Assembly (NCBI RefSeq): GCF_009193295.2
Contig: NZ_CP059973.1
Location: 1,240,001 to 1,304,000 of the forward strand
Source of the DNA: Bacteroides luhongzhouii
GTDB taxonomy: Bacteria > Bacteroidota > Bacteroidia > Bacteroidales > Bacteroidaceae
Reading direction: 5' to 3'
Length of the DNA: 64,000 bases
Shown piece by piece: positions 45,592 to 52,253 of the stretch. The position numbers were made by a program, and so were the translations under genes. How positions within the stretch are numbered: position 1 is the first letter of the stretch; every line of letters starts with the position of its first letter. Under the pieces are notes generated by a model. That model made no database searches. It was not told where the DNA came from and saw only the letters and a list, made by a program, of their open reading frames with translations.

Positions 45592-46305
45592 TTACATCAT
45601 CATGTGTCTTCTGATGGAGAACTTCACAATCGCCATTGCGTTGATGGACGCGAATGGAATATCCATCGGTTCGTGGTGTGTGTTGTAACTCACCAGTTTG
45701 AGATGACCTTCCTTGTCCGACCGGTTTACGTACTTTACTGCCAGATACTCGTCTCCGTCAATCATAAACGATACCAGGTATATTTCTCCATAAATGACAT
45801 TGTCGAAACTGCTGATTTCCTTGTATCCGATAATGTCTCCCGATTTCAATATAGGGTACATGCTGTCTCCGTTGACGTAGACCGCCCCGTCGCAGACGGA
45901 TATATTCGGAATCAATATCTTCCCCAGTGCATACTGCTTTTTGTTGGTGAACAATGTTTTCAGGTTCGCAGCTGCCGTAATATCGTATAATGTCACGCTG
46001 CGGTCGTCTATCGGTTCGGGTGTTTTCGGATTGTGTATAATCTCGACTTCTCCCTGCACCAGTTCGCTTTCGCAATATCTCGGCTGATGTTTCGGATTTC
46101 CTTTTCCCAATAATAGCCAGTTGTAGTCTACCTTGTCCCCCAATTTGTCGAGCAACAAGCGGAAATCGATGCTGTTTCGTGCCCCCCAATTGGATACTGT
46201 GGCGCGTGAGACGCCTAAATATTCAGCTAGTTCGCTGTCGTTCTTGAAGTTTAGCACCTGTTTGGCACGCTTCACTATTCCTGTAACATCCAAAAATGTA
46301 TCCAT
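45592..46305 (-). CDS. HTH/S24-family repressor (LexA/CI-like)
   Basis: The 237-residue protein has an N-terminal helix-turn-helix (about 10-60: LNFKNDSELAEYLGVSRATV SNW) and a C-terminal S24 peptidase domain with the nucleophile in VNGDSMYPILKSGDIIGY and the general-base lysine in EYLAVKYVNRSD. Such proteins are phage-type or SOS-type repressors that self-cleave when activated by RecA-like signals. It is divergent from a strong promoter (46403-46435) leading into the accessory genes, which it probably represses through the palindrome at 46349-46366. Confidence 0.93.
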   Translation of the reverse strand: MDTFLDVTGIVKRAKQVLNFKNDSELAEYLGVSRATVSNWGARNSIDFRLLLDKLGDKVDYNWLLLGKGNPKHQPRYCESELVQGEVEIIHNPKTPEPIDDRSVTLYDITAAANLKTLFTNKKQYALGKILIPNISVCDGAVYVNGDSMYPILKSGDIIGYKEISSFDNVIYGEIYLVSFMIDGDEYLAVKYVNRSDKEGHLKLVSYNTHHEPMDIPFASINAMAIVKFSIRRHMMM

Positions 46306-46348
46306 TCTATGATCGTTTAATTTTGATGTAAAAATTCATAAACTCGTT

Positions 46349-46366
46349 AATTGCTCATTGGCAATT
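46349..46366. promoter_or_regulatory. Candidate operator for the S24 repressor (AATTGC-N6-GCAATT)
   Basis: A perfect 6+6 palindrome sits 44 bases upstream of the repressor start and 37 bases before the -33 element of the divergent promoter. Repressors of this type bind such dyads. Only one copy is seen. Confidence 0.45.
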
Positions 46367-46402
46367 CGTTATCATCTTTTTGAGAATTAATTTCTAAAAC
46401 TA

Positions 46403-46435
46403 TTTGTTTTATAAGTGAAAACTGTTTTATCTTTG
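46403..46435 (+). promoter_or_regulatory. Consensus Bacteroides promoter (TTTG-N21-TATCTTTG)
   Basis: TTTG at 46403-46406 and TATCTTTG at 46428-46435 are separated by 21 bases, the best promoter match in the window. It reads right, away from the S24 gene, towards the small ORF at 46490 and the genes at 46701-48199. Confidence 0.8.
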
Positions 46436-46489
46436 TGGTGTCCGGATGATTAAAACGTTTCAAAATTATAAATTAAAAACAGGATAACC

Positions 46490-46558
46490 ATGAAAAACAA
46501 GGAAAAGTTAACGAAAGGTTGTGAAAAAGATCATTCACCGCCATTGGAATTGATCTGA
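46490..46558 (+). CDS. Possible 22-residue peptide gene
   Basis: ATG 46490 to TGA 46558 encodes a polar, lysine-rich peptide (MKNKEKLTKGCEKDHSPPLE and two more residues). It follows the strong promoter by 54 bases and has an AGGA-like sequence before the start. It may be a small phage-type regulator or a leader peptide; no family is recognised. Confidence 0.35.
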   Translation: MKNKEKLTKGCEKDHSPPLELI

Positions 46559-46570
46559 CCGTTCCGTTTG

Positions 46571-46652
46571 GTGAGTATATATATCTACCGTGGTGTATAT
46601 ATATCCCCACTACGGTGAACATATATATCCACCACGCTGTATATATATCTCC
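46571..46652. repeat. Second TATATA array with CACCACGCTG-type spacers
   Basis: Four TATATATAT cores begin at about 46575, 46595, 46620 and 46640. Spacers (CTACCGTGGTG, CCCCACTACGGTGAAC, CCACCACGCTG) are alternately inverted versions of one another and share CACCACGCTG and GGTGAGTATATATA with the array at 27976-28114. It lies between the promoter/small ORF and the zinc-ribbon gene. Confidence 0.75.
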
Positions 46653-46700
46653 AGCAAACACGTCATTTTTATTCTTTAAATTTAAAAACAAGTAAGCATA

Positions 46701-47042
46701 ATGAAACCGTTAAACTCTTTATCAACACGACTCCCCGCCTCGGCTACGAGCATCTGTGCGAATTGTAAACGCGAACTTTCTCCGGACTCTTTCTATGTGA
46801 ACAAAACAACTTTTTGCCCGGATAAATACTGCAAAGAATGTCGTAAGTCCATAAGCCGCAGGCAATATTGCAACGGCAAACGTTCTCTGTCCGCATTATC
46901 CGAGCGGCCGTCTTACCCCGTCATTACACAGATTGAAGACCGTGAAACACGGATGCAGCTGATTTTGCACGCCCTTCAGGTGGTACGTTCTCTTCTGGAG
47001 CGTAAAAAGAGAAGAATGCTTGAAGAGGAATCTTTGTTGTAG
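46701..47042 (+). CDS. Small zinc-ribbon-like protein
   Basis: The 113-residue protein has CANCKRELSPDSFYVNKTTF followed by CPDKYCKECRKSISRR: the CxxC and CxxxxCxxC spacing suggests a zinc ribbon (about 20-55). A basic, helical C-terminus (RSLLERKKRRMLEEE) follows. No enzyme motif is seen. Similar small ribbon proteins occur upstream of Lin1244/DUF4373 genes in Bacteroides mobile regions. DNA binding is plausible. Confidence 0.65.
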   Translation: MKPLNSLSTRLPASATSICANCKRELSPDSFYVNKTTFCPDKYCKECRKSISRRQYCNGKRSLSALSERPSYPVITQIEDRETRMQLILHALQVVRSLLERKKRRMLEEESLL

Positions 47043-47185
47043 GACCAGTACAAACCAAATCAATTTTGATATCAAAATCAGATACCGGGAATGTGTCTGT
47101 AGAATTTGAACGGGAAGCCGGATATTGCCCTGCCGATATTCCGTTTCCTATTCTGTATAAACATTTAAAAAAAACAGAAAAAATA

Positions 47186-48199
47186 ATGGCAAGAATAAAG
47201 AAAAAGGGACTGGACTATTTTCCCTTGAATACCGATTTTATCCATGATCGCGCCGTCCGCCGACTGATGAAACGCGAAGGCGACGCTGTCCTTAGCATCC
47301 TGGTGGAAGTGCTTTCGTATATCTATGCGGGTGAGGGCTATTACGTGTGCGCCGACCGTTTGTTTTACGAAGACCTTTCGGCCGGCCTTTATGAAAACAG
47401 TTCCGCTGACGTGGAACGTGTCGTCCGTCTTGCGGTGGAATACGGGCTGTTCGATGCCGGTTTGTTCGACCGCTGCAGCATTCTGACTTCCGCCGAGATA
47501 CAACGGCAGTATCTTTTCAGTACCCGGCGGCGGAATGTCTCCCACCTGAACGCTGCCTATTGCCTGCTGGCGGGTGAAGAGTTTGCTGAACATAAGCCGG
47601 ATGGGAAGAAACCGGATGAAACAAAGCCGGATGCGCCTGCGAAATTGCCGACTTGTTCTCCGCAAACGGCCTGCGTTGAAAGCAATCCGGCAGGTAATAA
47701 TGTAACATTTATCCCCGAAAATGTTACGTCTGGTACACATAGCATAGCACAGGATAGCATAGCAAAGCATAGCGCAGCACAGCAAATAAAAGAATATCCC
47801 CTCCTCAATCCTCCCCTGCAAAAAACAGGGGAGGAGGTGGAAGTGGCGATTGAACAGGAGGAGATTTCTTCTGTAAATTCCTGTGGGAAAGATACTGCCG
47901 TTTCCGGTGGCCGGAAGGAATGGACGCGGGAATCCATCGACCGGCTTTGCCCTCCTTCTGACGGCACGTCACGCAATTACGCAGGTTTGCTTGATAACCT
48001 TCGGCTTTATGATATCCCTCCCTCCGAGCAGTATGCCATTATCCGTAAAAGTAACTTCGGCGCTATTGGCGGCACTATATGGAAAGGGATTGCCACGCTA
48101 CGCGGCAGCGGCGGAAAGATTAAACTTCCGGGACGCTATCTTTTGAGCGTTGTGAATAAGAAACAGGAGCCCGTTGTGTACGCTGATGCCGGCAGTTGA
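47186..48199 (+). CDS. Lin1244/DUF4373 domain protein (replication-initiator-like)
   Basis: ATG 47186 (MARIKKKGLDYFPLNTDFIH) gives 337 residues; the frame is open 40 codons further upstream but without homology. The first 115 residues are the Lin1244/Lin1753-type winged-helix domain (DYFPLNTDFIHDRAVRRLMK, GEGYYVCADRLFYEDLSAGL) found in phage and plasmid replication-type proteins. A low-complexity linker follows (KPDGKKPDETKPDAP; then SIAQDSIAKHSAAQQ) and a conserved helical end (GAIGGTIWKGIATLRGSGGK). The gene is a common member of Bacteroides accessory cassettes with HU and amidase genes. Confidence 0.8.
   Translation: MARIKKKGLDYFPLNTDFIHDRAVRRLMKREGDAVLSILVEVLSYIYAGEGYYVCADRLFYEDLSAGLYENSSADVERVVRLAVEYGLFDAGLFDRCSILTSAEIQRQYLFSTRRRNVSHLNAAYCLLAGEEFAEHKPDGKKPDETKPDAPAKLPTCSPQTACVESNPAGNNVTFIPENVTSGTHSIAQDSIAKHSAAQQIKEYPLLNPPLQKTGEEVEVAIEQEEISSVNSCGKDTAVSGGRKEWTRESIDRLCPPSDGTSRNYAGLLDNLRLYDIPPSEQYAIIRKSNFGAIGGTIWKGIATLRGSGGKIKLPGRYLLSVVNKKQEPVVYADAGS
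47738..47783 (+). repeat. Low-complexity AGCATAGCA repeat inside the DUF4373 gene
   Basis: The word AGCATAGCA and close variants (ATAGCAAAGC, ATAGCGCAGC) recur five or six times, encoding the Ser-Ile-Ala/Ala-Gln rich linker. It is in frame and probably expands or shrinks by slippage without breaking the protein. Confidence 0.7.
47810..47834 (+). terminator. Intragenic GC hairpin in the DUF4373 gene
   Basis: CCTCCCCTG (47810-47818) pairs perfectly with CAGGGGAGG (47826-47834) across a 7-base loop, in the variable linker region. It resembles a terminator stem but has no T run and lies in frame; it may be chance or modulate readthrough. Confidence 0.35.
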
Positions 48200-48217
48200 C
48201 ATCCGACCGGTCATGGC

Positions 48218-48355
48218 GGTTAAGAATTTAGTTAAGACACAATTTGAAAATCGCTTGCAGAGATTTAAGCACGAACACTGTATTTTTGTTTTGCTGATAA
48301 GCTTATAGACAAAACTGAACTCGATTAATTAACACAAAACTGAATTAGATTATGA
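48218..48355 (+). promoter_or_regulatory. Promoter/leader of the short RHS gene (copy 1 of a duplicated leader)
   Basis: The first 40 bases (48218-48257, starting GGTTAAGAATTTAGTTAAGA) are identical to 50806-50845 upstream of the HU gene, and the 3' portion (GATAAGCTTA-AGACAAAACT, AACACAAAA) is also shared. CTTG at 48254 and TATTTTTG at 48281-48288 are likely -33 and -7 elements. Confidence 0.75.
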
Positions 48356-49644
48356 ATTTATTACGGAAATTGGTATTGGCGGGGATCTTGCTCGTCGGAG
48401 GAATGAATCTGTTTGCGCAGGAACCTGCCTACGCTTACGATGCAAACGGTAATTTGACAAAAGATTTAAATAAGAACATTGTTGACATTCAATATAATTG
48501 TTTAAATTTGCCTAGTCGGATAGTATTTAAGAATGGAGACAACATATCTAATGTCTATAGTGCCGATGGTACTAAGTTGCGCACGGTGCAGGTTATTGGC
48601 GGAGACACGTTGATAACGGATTATTGTGATAATGCGATCTATGAAAACGGGGTGTTGGTTCGGTTGATGACCGATGTAGGATATATTACTTTGGCTGATA
48701 CTACCTACCATTATTTTATCAGGGATCATCAGGGCAATATTCGTGTCGTTGCGGATGAGCATGGCAATGTGGAGGAAGTGAACGATTATTACCCTTTGGG
48801 TGGATTAATGTCTGCAAGTTCTCGGCGTAGTGTCCAGCCGTATAAGTATAACGGGAAAGAGCTGGAGACAGCGGGCGGACTGAATTGGTATGACTATGGT
48901 GCGCGGCGGTATGATCCGGTGCTGGGAAGGTGGAACGGGGTAGATCCGTCCTGTGAGAAACACTACAGTTGGAGTCCTTATACTTATTGTAAAAATAATC
49001 CAGTGTTGAGGGTAGATCCGGACGGGAAGGATGATTATGTGATAAATTATCGTGGTCAACTTCAATTGATGAATAGGACGAATAGAATTGTTGATGTTTT
49101 ATACGCCAGTGGAACAAGCGGGACAGTTTCGAAAATAAATCCTGAATGGAAGAATATTAGGGTATTTGACAAGTCTATTTTACCTGCATTGGAGAAAAGA
49201 ATAGGCAATACTACCAGTGGGGTTAATTATTTTGCAGAAACATCCAGTGCGTATGATGCAGCCAATATCGCAACATTTGGTGTTGAGAATACCGGTGTTG
49301 AATGGAGATATACTGCCGGATACAGGGATGGAGAGAGAAAATATATTATAGGAAACAGTAGCCGTGAATATAGTGTTTCTACATTGGAAGGTATCAATAA
49401 CAGGCCATTTGAAGGATTTCAGCCAATCGTGGACATTCATTCTCATCCCAGCACTCAAGGTGCATCCGAACATGATATGTTGAATGCAAAAGGAAAGAAT
49501 GAAGTATCCTTTGGAGTTTATTTTAAGGATAATAAAACCCTTTATGAATATAATTCCGTAAGGAGTAACCTGAATTCTATAAAAATGAACTCCATGCTGG
49601 ATTTAATTCGATATACATTTAGACAATATAATAAAAACCGATGA
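48352..49644 (+). CDS. Short secreted RHS tip with JAB-type C-terminal toxin domain
   Basis: The 430-residue protein has a Sec signal (LVLAGILLVGGMNLFAQ) joined directly to the end of an RHS core (YDANGNLTKDLNKNI, YHYFIRDHQGNIRVVADEHG, KYNGKELETAGGLNWYDYGA, RYDPVLGRWNGVDP) that closes with VDPDGKDD at about residue 221. The variable C-terminus (226-430) carries DIHSHPSTQGASEHD, a JAB/JAMM-like metal site with H363, H365, S372 and D375, as in JAB-type toxins of polymorphic systems. The large RHS barrel is missing, so this is an expressed orphan tip. It shares ATGA with the next gene, the expected toxin-immunity arrangement. Confidence 0.88.
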   Translation: MNLLRKLVLAGILLVGGMNLFAQEPAYAYDANGNLTKDLNKNIVDIQYNCLNLPSRIVFKNGDNISNVYSADGTKLRTVQVIGGDTLITDYCDNAIYENGVLVRLMTDVGYITLADTTYHYFIRDHQGNIRVVADEHGNVEEVNDYYPLGGLMSASSRRSVQPYKYNGKELETAGGLNWYDYGARRYDPVLGRWNGVDPSCEKHYSWSPYTYCKNNPVLRVDPDGKDDYVINYRGQLQLMNRTNRIVDVLYASGTSGTVSKINPEWKNIRVFDKSILPALEKRIGNTTSGVNYFAETSSAYDAANIATFGVENTGVEWRYTAGYRDGERKYIIGNSSREYSVSTLEGINNRPFEGFQPIVDIHSHPSTQGASEHDMLNAKGKNEVSFGVYFKDNKTLYEYNSVRSNLNSIKMNSMLDLIRYTFRQYNKNR

Positions 49645-50738
49645 GAAGGAGTGCTTGTATTTTATTTATAAGGATGATGATTCTTTCAACCTTGGCATTT
49701 TCATGTCGGGGTTTGAATGATCGTAAGGTGGATCCCGTAGTCATTGCCCATGCCAAGGCGGTGATAGATTCGAATTTTCTGCACAGTCCCTATCTGCAGG
49801 TTGCTCAGTATGATTTCAATACAGCTTGGCTGTATATTTTTAGACCAGAGAGTTCTTTTTGGCTGGACACATGGAAAGAACGTGTAGACAATGGTTCCGA
49901 ACTCCCAACCGACTTGATTGAATATAAAGGGAAATTTATATTCTTCTATCTTAGGAATAAAAAGCGATTGAGCGAGGAATTTCTTGACAAAATAATGAAG
50001 GAAAAGAAAGGAGAAAATTATAGAGAATTGGATACACATACACATATGGATACTTGTGGTATATGGGTATATTTTAAAGATAAACATTCAGCCAAGGCTG
50101 CATATACACATTGTGGCGATCGTCAACCCTTTTCTGCATACCCTGAATTGCGTTACTTCTTATGTAATGAACAGGATTCATCCGTCTATTATTCTCATAT
50201 TATTGATATACGAATGTGGAAGCCGAATATATATGGAGCGGAAACCAAATACGGAAAATTCTCGAATCCCGATCAAATAGAATTTGACGTGAAAATATGT
50301 AACCGTACAGATTCGGCACTTTATATAAGTACGCGCCCGGAAGAGTATGGCCATTTTGTTTTTAAAGATGGTGAAAACTCTTTAAGTTTTCATGTAAGCG
50401 ATGCGCGAGGTGCAGCTGAAGTATCTCCCGGAATGTATGAAATAACTCCCCATACCGACATTGTCTTAGGTTTATCCACAGAAAAGAGCCCTATTGTATT
50501 TAAGAATGTTCCTCGGAAGAAATATCCGGAGAAAATACATCAGATGGTTTATGATTCCGTATATTACCTTCCGACGCATGCTGTACCCCAAAGCGAGAAA
50601 AGGTATATTTGGAATAAAAAATTCAAGGTTTATCCCCTTTATCTTAATTCTTATTATTACCGTATAGATAGTGTGGAACATACTGTTTATTGGGATGGCG
50701 AGATAGAAGAAATTGTGGGGAGAAAGTTTAGAAGGTGA
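49641..50738 (+). CDS. Lipoprotein, candidate immunity partner of the JAB tip
   Basis: The 365-residue protein overlaps the RHS tip gene by four bases. Its N-terminus (MMILSTLAFSC) is a lipoprotein signal, so it would sit in the envelope. The body is beta-rich with many aromatic residues (WLYIFRPESSFWLDTW, YELRYFLC-like segments, YYRIDSVEHTVYWDGEIEEI); no known domain is recognised. Position and coupling suggest it protects against the adjacent toxin domain in the periplasm, but at 365 residues it is large for an immunity protein and could have another role. Confidence 0.6.
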   Translation: MRRSACILFIRMMILSTLAFSCRGLNDRKVDPVVIAHAKAVIDSNFLHSPYLQVAQYDFNTAWLYIFRPESSFWLDTWKERVDNGSELPTDLIEYKGKFIFFYLRNKKRLSEEFLDKIMKEKKGENYRELDTHTHMDTCGIWVYFKDKHSAKAAYTHCGDRQPFSAYPELRYFLCNEQDSSVYYSHIIDIRMWKPNIYGAETKYGKFSNPDQIEFDVKICNRTDSALYISTRPEEYGHFVFKDGENSLSFHVSDARGAAEVSPGMYEITPHTDIVLGLSTEKSPIVFKNVPRKKYPEKIHQMVYDSVYYLPTHAVPQSEKRYIWNKKFKVYPLYLNSYYYRIDSVEHTVYWDGEIEEIVGRKFRR

Positions 50739-50805
50739 AGTCGTTGTTGATGAGGTCTGTATTATCCTCTCGCTTTTCTTTCTTGTTTTTCAGTGTGTTA
50801 CCGAT

Positions 50806-50937
50806 GGTTAAGAATTTAGTTAAGACACAATTTGAAAATCGCTTGTATGCGAAATGAAACAATTGTATCTTTGTTGTGTCGATAAGCTTACAGACAAAAC
50901 TAAATTAATTATTAACACAAAAACCAATTCAATTATG
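50806..50937 (+). promoter_or_regulatory. Promoter/leader of the HU-family gene (copy 2 of the duplicated leader)
   Basis: Bases 50806-50845 are identical to 48218-48257. CTTG at 50842 and TATCTTTG at 50866-50873 are likely -33 and -7 elements. The downstream untranslated part (GATAAGCTTACAGACAAAAC) also matches copy 1. The similarity stops at the start codons. Confidence 0.75.
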
Positions 50938-51432
50938 CCAGTATTGTATGGACCCTTTCAGTCCGTTTTGAAAGACAAAAACGGAAAAAAACTATTCTAT
51001 CCTCGCGTCTTGCGCGCAGGCAATGTAAGTACTTCACAAATCTCCAAGGAGATAGCTGCCTATTCGTCGCTTTCTCCGGGTGATGTAAAGAATACGTTAG
51101 ACAACTTGGTGACAGTGGTAAGTCAGCATCTCCAGTCATCGGAAAGTGTAACTCTTGATGGCTTCGGGACTTTCCGTCTTGTCATGAAATCAAGTGGTAA
51201 TGGTGTAGAGACTATGGAGGACGTTTCTGCCGCACAATCCTCATTAACAGTTCGTTTCCTTCCTTGCTCCACCCGCAACCTTGACGGCACTATGCCCACC
51301 CGTTCGATGGTGACTGGCGCGCGATGTGTTCGTTTTGACCGTGCCCCGGCATCTGCTTCGGGCGGTGAAGGGGAAGATCCGAATCAGAAGCCTGGTGGCG
51401 GTAGCGGTGAAGCACCGGATCCGGCAGCATAG
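50935..51432 (+). CDS. HU/IHF-family DNA-binding protein with G/P-rich tail
   Basis: ATG 50935 (MPVLYGPFQSVLKDKNGKKL) gives 165 residues. The HU fold is visible in VSTSQISKEIAAYSSLSPGD, VKNTLDNLVTVVSQHLQSSE and SVTLDGFGTFRLVMKS; the arm region is divergent. The last 30 residues are low complexity (SGGEGEDPNQKPGGGSGEA). This HU-like subclass recurs in Bacteroides beside amidase and smalltalk genes. It may bind DNA as a local regulator. Frame extension to 50854 is not supported. Confidence 0.88.
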   Translation: MPVLYGPFQSVLKDKNGKKLFYPRVLRAGNVSTSQISKEIAAYSSLSPGDVKNTLDNLVTVVSQHLQSSESVTLDGFGTFRLVMKSSGNGVETMEDVSAAQSSLTVRFLPCSTRNLDGTMPTRSMVTGARCVRFDRAPASASGGEGEDPNQKPGGGSGEAPDPAA

Positions 51433-51535
51433 TCCGTGAAGGAACATAACACAAAGACGACCGACTAAACAGAGCGTGGAATTTTAATTGATCCACCAAT
51501 GATTAACTAGACTAGTAAACTAATTATCCACTGAC

Positions 51536-52054
51536 ATGCGAATTATTAACTTAATCGTGGTGCACTGTAGTGCCACGCAGGGGGATTGTACGCTCTCTCC
51601 GGAAGATTTGGACCGGTTGCACCGGCACCGCGGATTCAACGGAACAGGCTATCACTACTACATCCGCAAGGATGGAACAGTGCACCTCACCCGCCCTATA
51701 GAACGTATCGGAGCACACGCCAAAGGTTTCAACGCTCACTCGATAGGTATCTGCTATGAAGGTGGTCTGGACTGCCGGGGATGCCCGGCAGATACCCGGA
51801 CTCCGGCGCAGCGGGCCACGCTCCGGCAACTCGTCGGGCAACTACAGGAAAAATTTCCCGGCTGCCGGGTATGTGGACACCGGGATCTTTCGCCGGATCT
51901 CAATGGAAACGGTGAGATAGAGCCGGAAGAGTGGATTAAACAGTGCCCGTGTTTTGAGGTGGCAAAGGAACTTGAGGAGTTTGCTATCAAAACAGAAAAC
52001 ACGGAAGAACACAGAGTAACACAACACATTAAAGAACAGAAAGGAGGTAAATGA
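51536..52054 (+). CDS. N-acetylmuramoyl-L-alanine amidase (amidase_2, endolysin-like)
   Basis: The 172-residue protein is a bare amidase_2 domain: INLIVVHCSATQGDC (first zinc His), HRGFNGTGYHYYIRKDGTVH, IGAHAKGFNAHSIGICYEGG (second His), and CGHRDLSPDLNGNG ending in KQCPCFE (zinc Cys). It cuts the bond between MurNAc and L-Ala. There is no signal peptide, as in phage endolysins, so it would need help to reach the wall. The stop codon overlaps the next start by one base (ATGATG context), giving tight coupling to the smalltalk-type peptide. Confidence 0.94.
   Translation: MRIINLIVVHCSATQGDCTLSPEDLDRLHRHRGFNGTGYHYYIRKDGTVHLTRPIERIGAHAKGFNAHSIGICYEGGLDCRGCPADTRTPAQRATLRQLVGQLQEKFPGCRVCGHRDLSPDLNGNGEIEPEEWIKQCPCFEVAKELEEFAIKTENTEEHRVTQHIKEQKGGK
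52041..52047 (+). promoter_or_regulatory. Strong Shine-Dalgarno (AAGGAGG)
   Basis: AAGGAGG lies six bases before ATG 52054, inside the end of the amidase gene. Such a consensus site is unusual in Bacteroides and supports 52054 as the start of the small peptide. Confidence 0.65.
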
Positions 52055-52155
52055 TGGCAATGAAGAAATCAGTATGGGATATGATCCTGAAAGTGGTTAT
52101 CGCAGTGGCTTCAGCTTTGGCTGGCGTTTTGGGCGCTAACGCGATGAATCTGTAA
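52054..52155 (+). CDS. Smalltalk-type 33-residue membrane peptide
   Basis: The peptide starts MAMKKSVWDMILKVVIAV and continues ASALAGVLGANAMNL: a short basic N-terminus, a KKSxWDxxLK motif, and a single hydrophobic, A/G-rich segment of about 20 residues. This matches the protein annotated in Bacteroides as smalltalk, typically beside an HU-like gene and an amidase. Its size and membrane segment would suit a holin-like or anchor peptide, but function is unknown. It is too short for routine gene calling. An alternative start at 52060 would lack the ideal ribosome-site spacing. Confidence 0.85.
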   Translation: MAMKKSVWDMILKVVIAVASALAGVLGANAMNL

Positions 52156-52162
52156 TTAGTTG

Positions 52163-52196
52163 AATTGTGGGACGTGCGCGCCGTCCCGCAATTTTG
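52163..52196 (+). terminator. Terminator after the amidase/smalltalk cassette
   Basis: AATTGTGGGACG (52163-52174) pairs with CGTCCCGCAATT (52182-52193) with one G-T wobble around a 7-base loop, followed by a short T tract. It separates the cassette from the long RHS genes, which must then have their own promoter. Confidence 0.75.
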
Positions 52197-52253
52197 ATGG
52201 TTAGATAATTTATTGAACGATAGATAATTAGAAATATAAAAATATTTATTAAA

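Noticed and set aside
46473..46691. 72-residue minus-strand ORF through the TATATA array
   Set aside because: Its protein (IYMFTVVGIYIHHGRYIYS) is just the array translated; it has no homology and no promoter.
47165..47821. 218-residue minus-strand ORF with CYAILCYAM repeats
   Set aside because: It is the complement of the DUF4373 gene and its low-complexity repeat.
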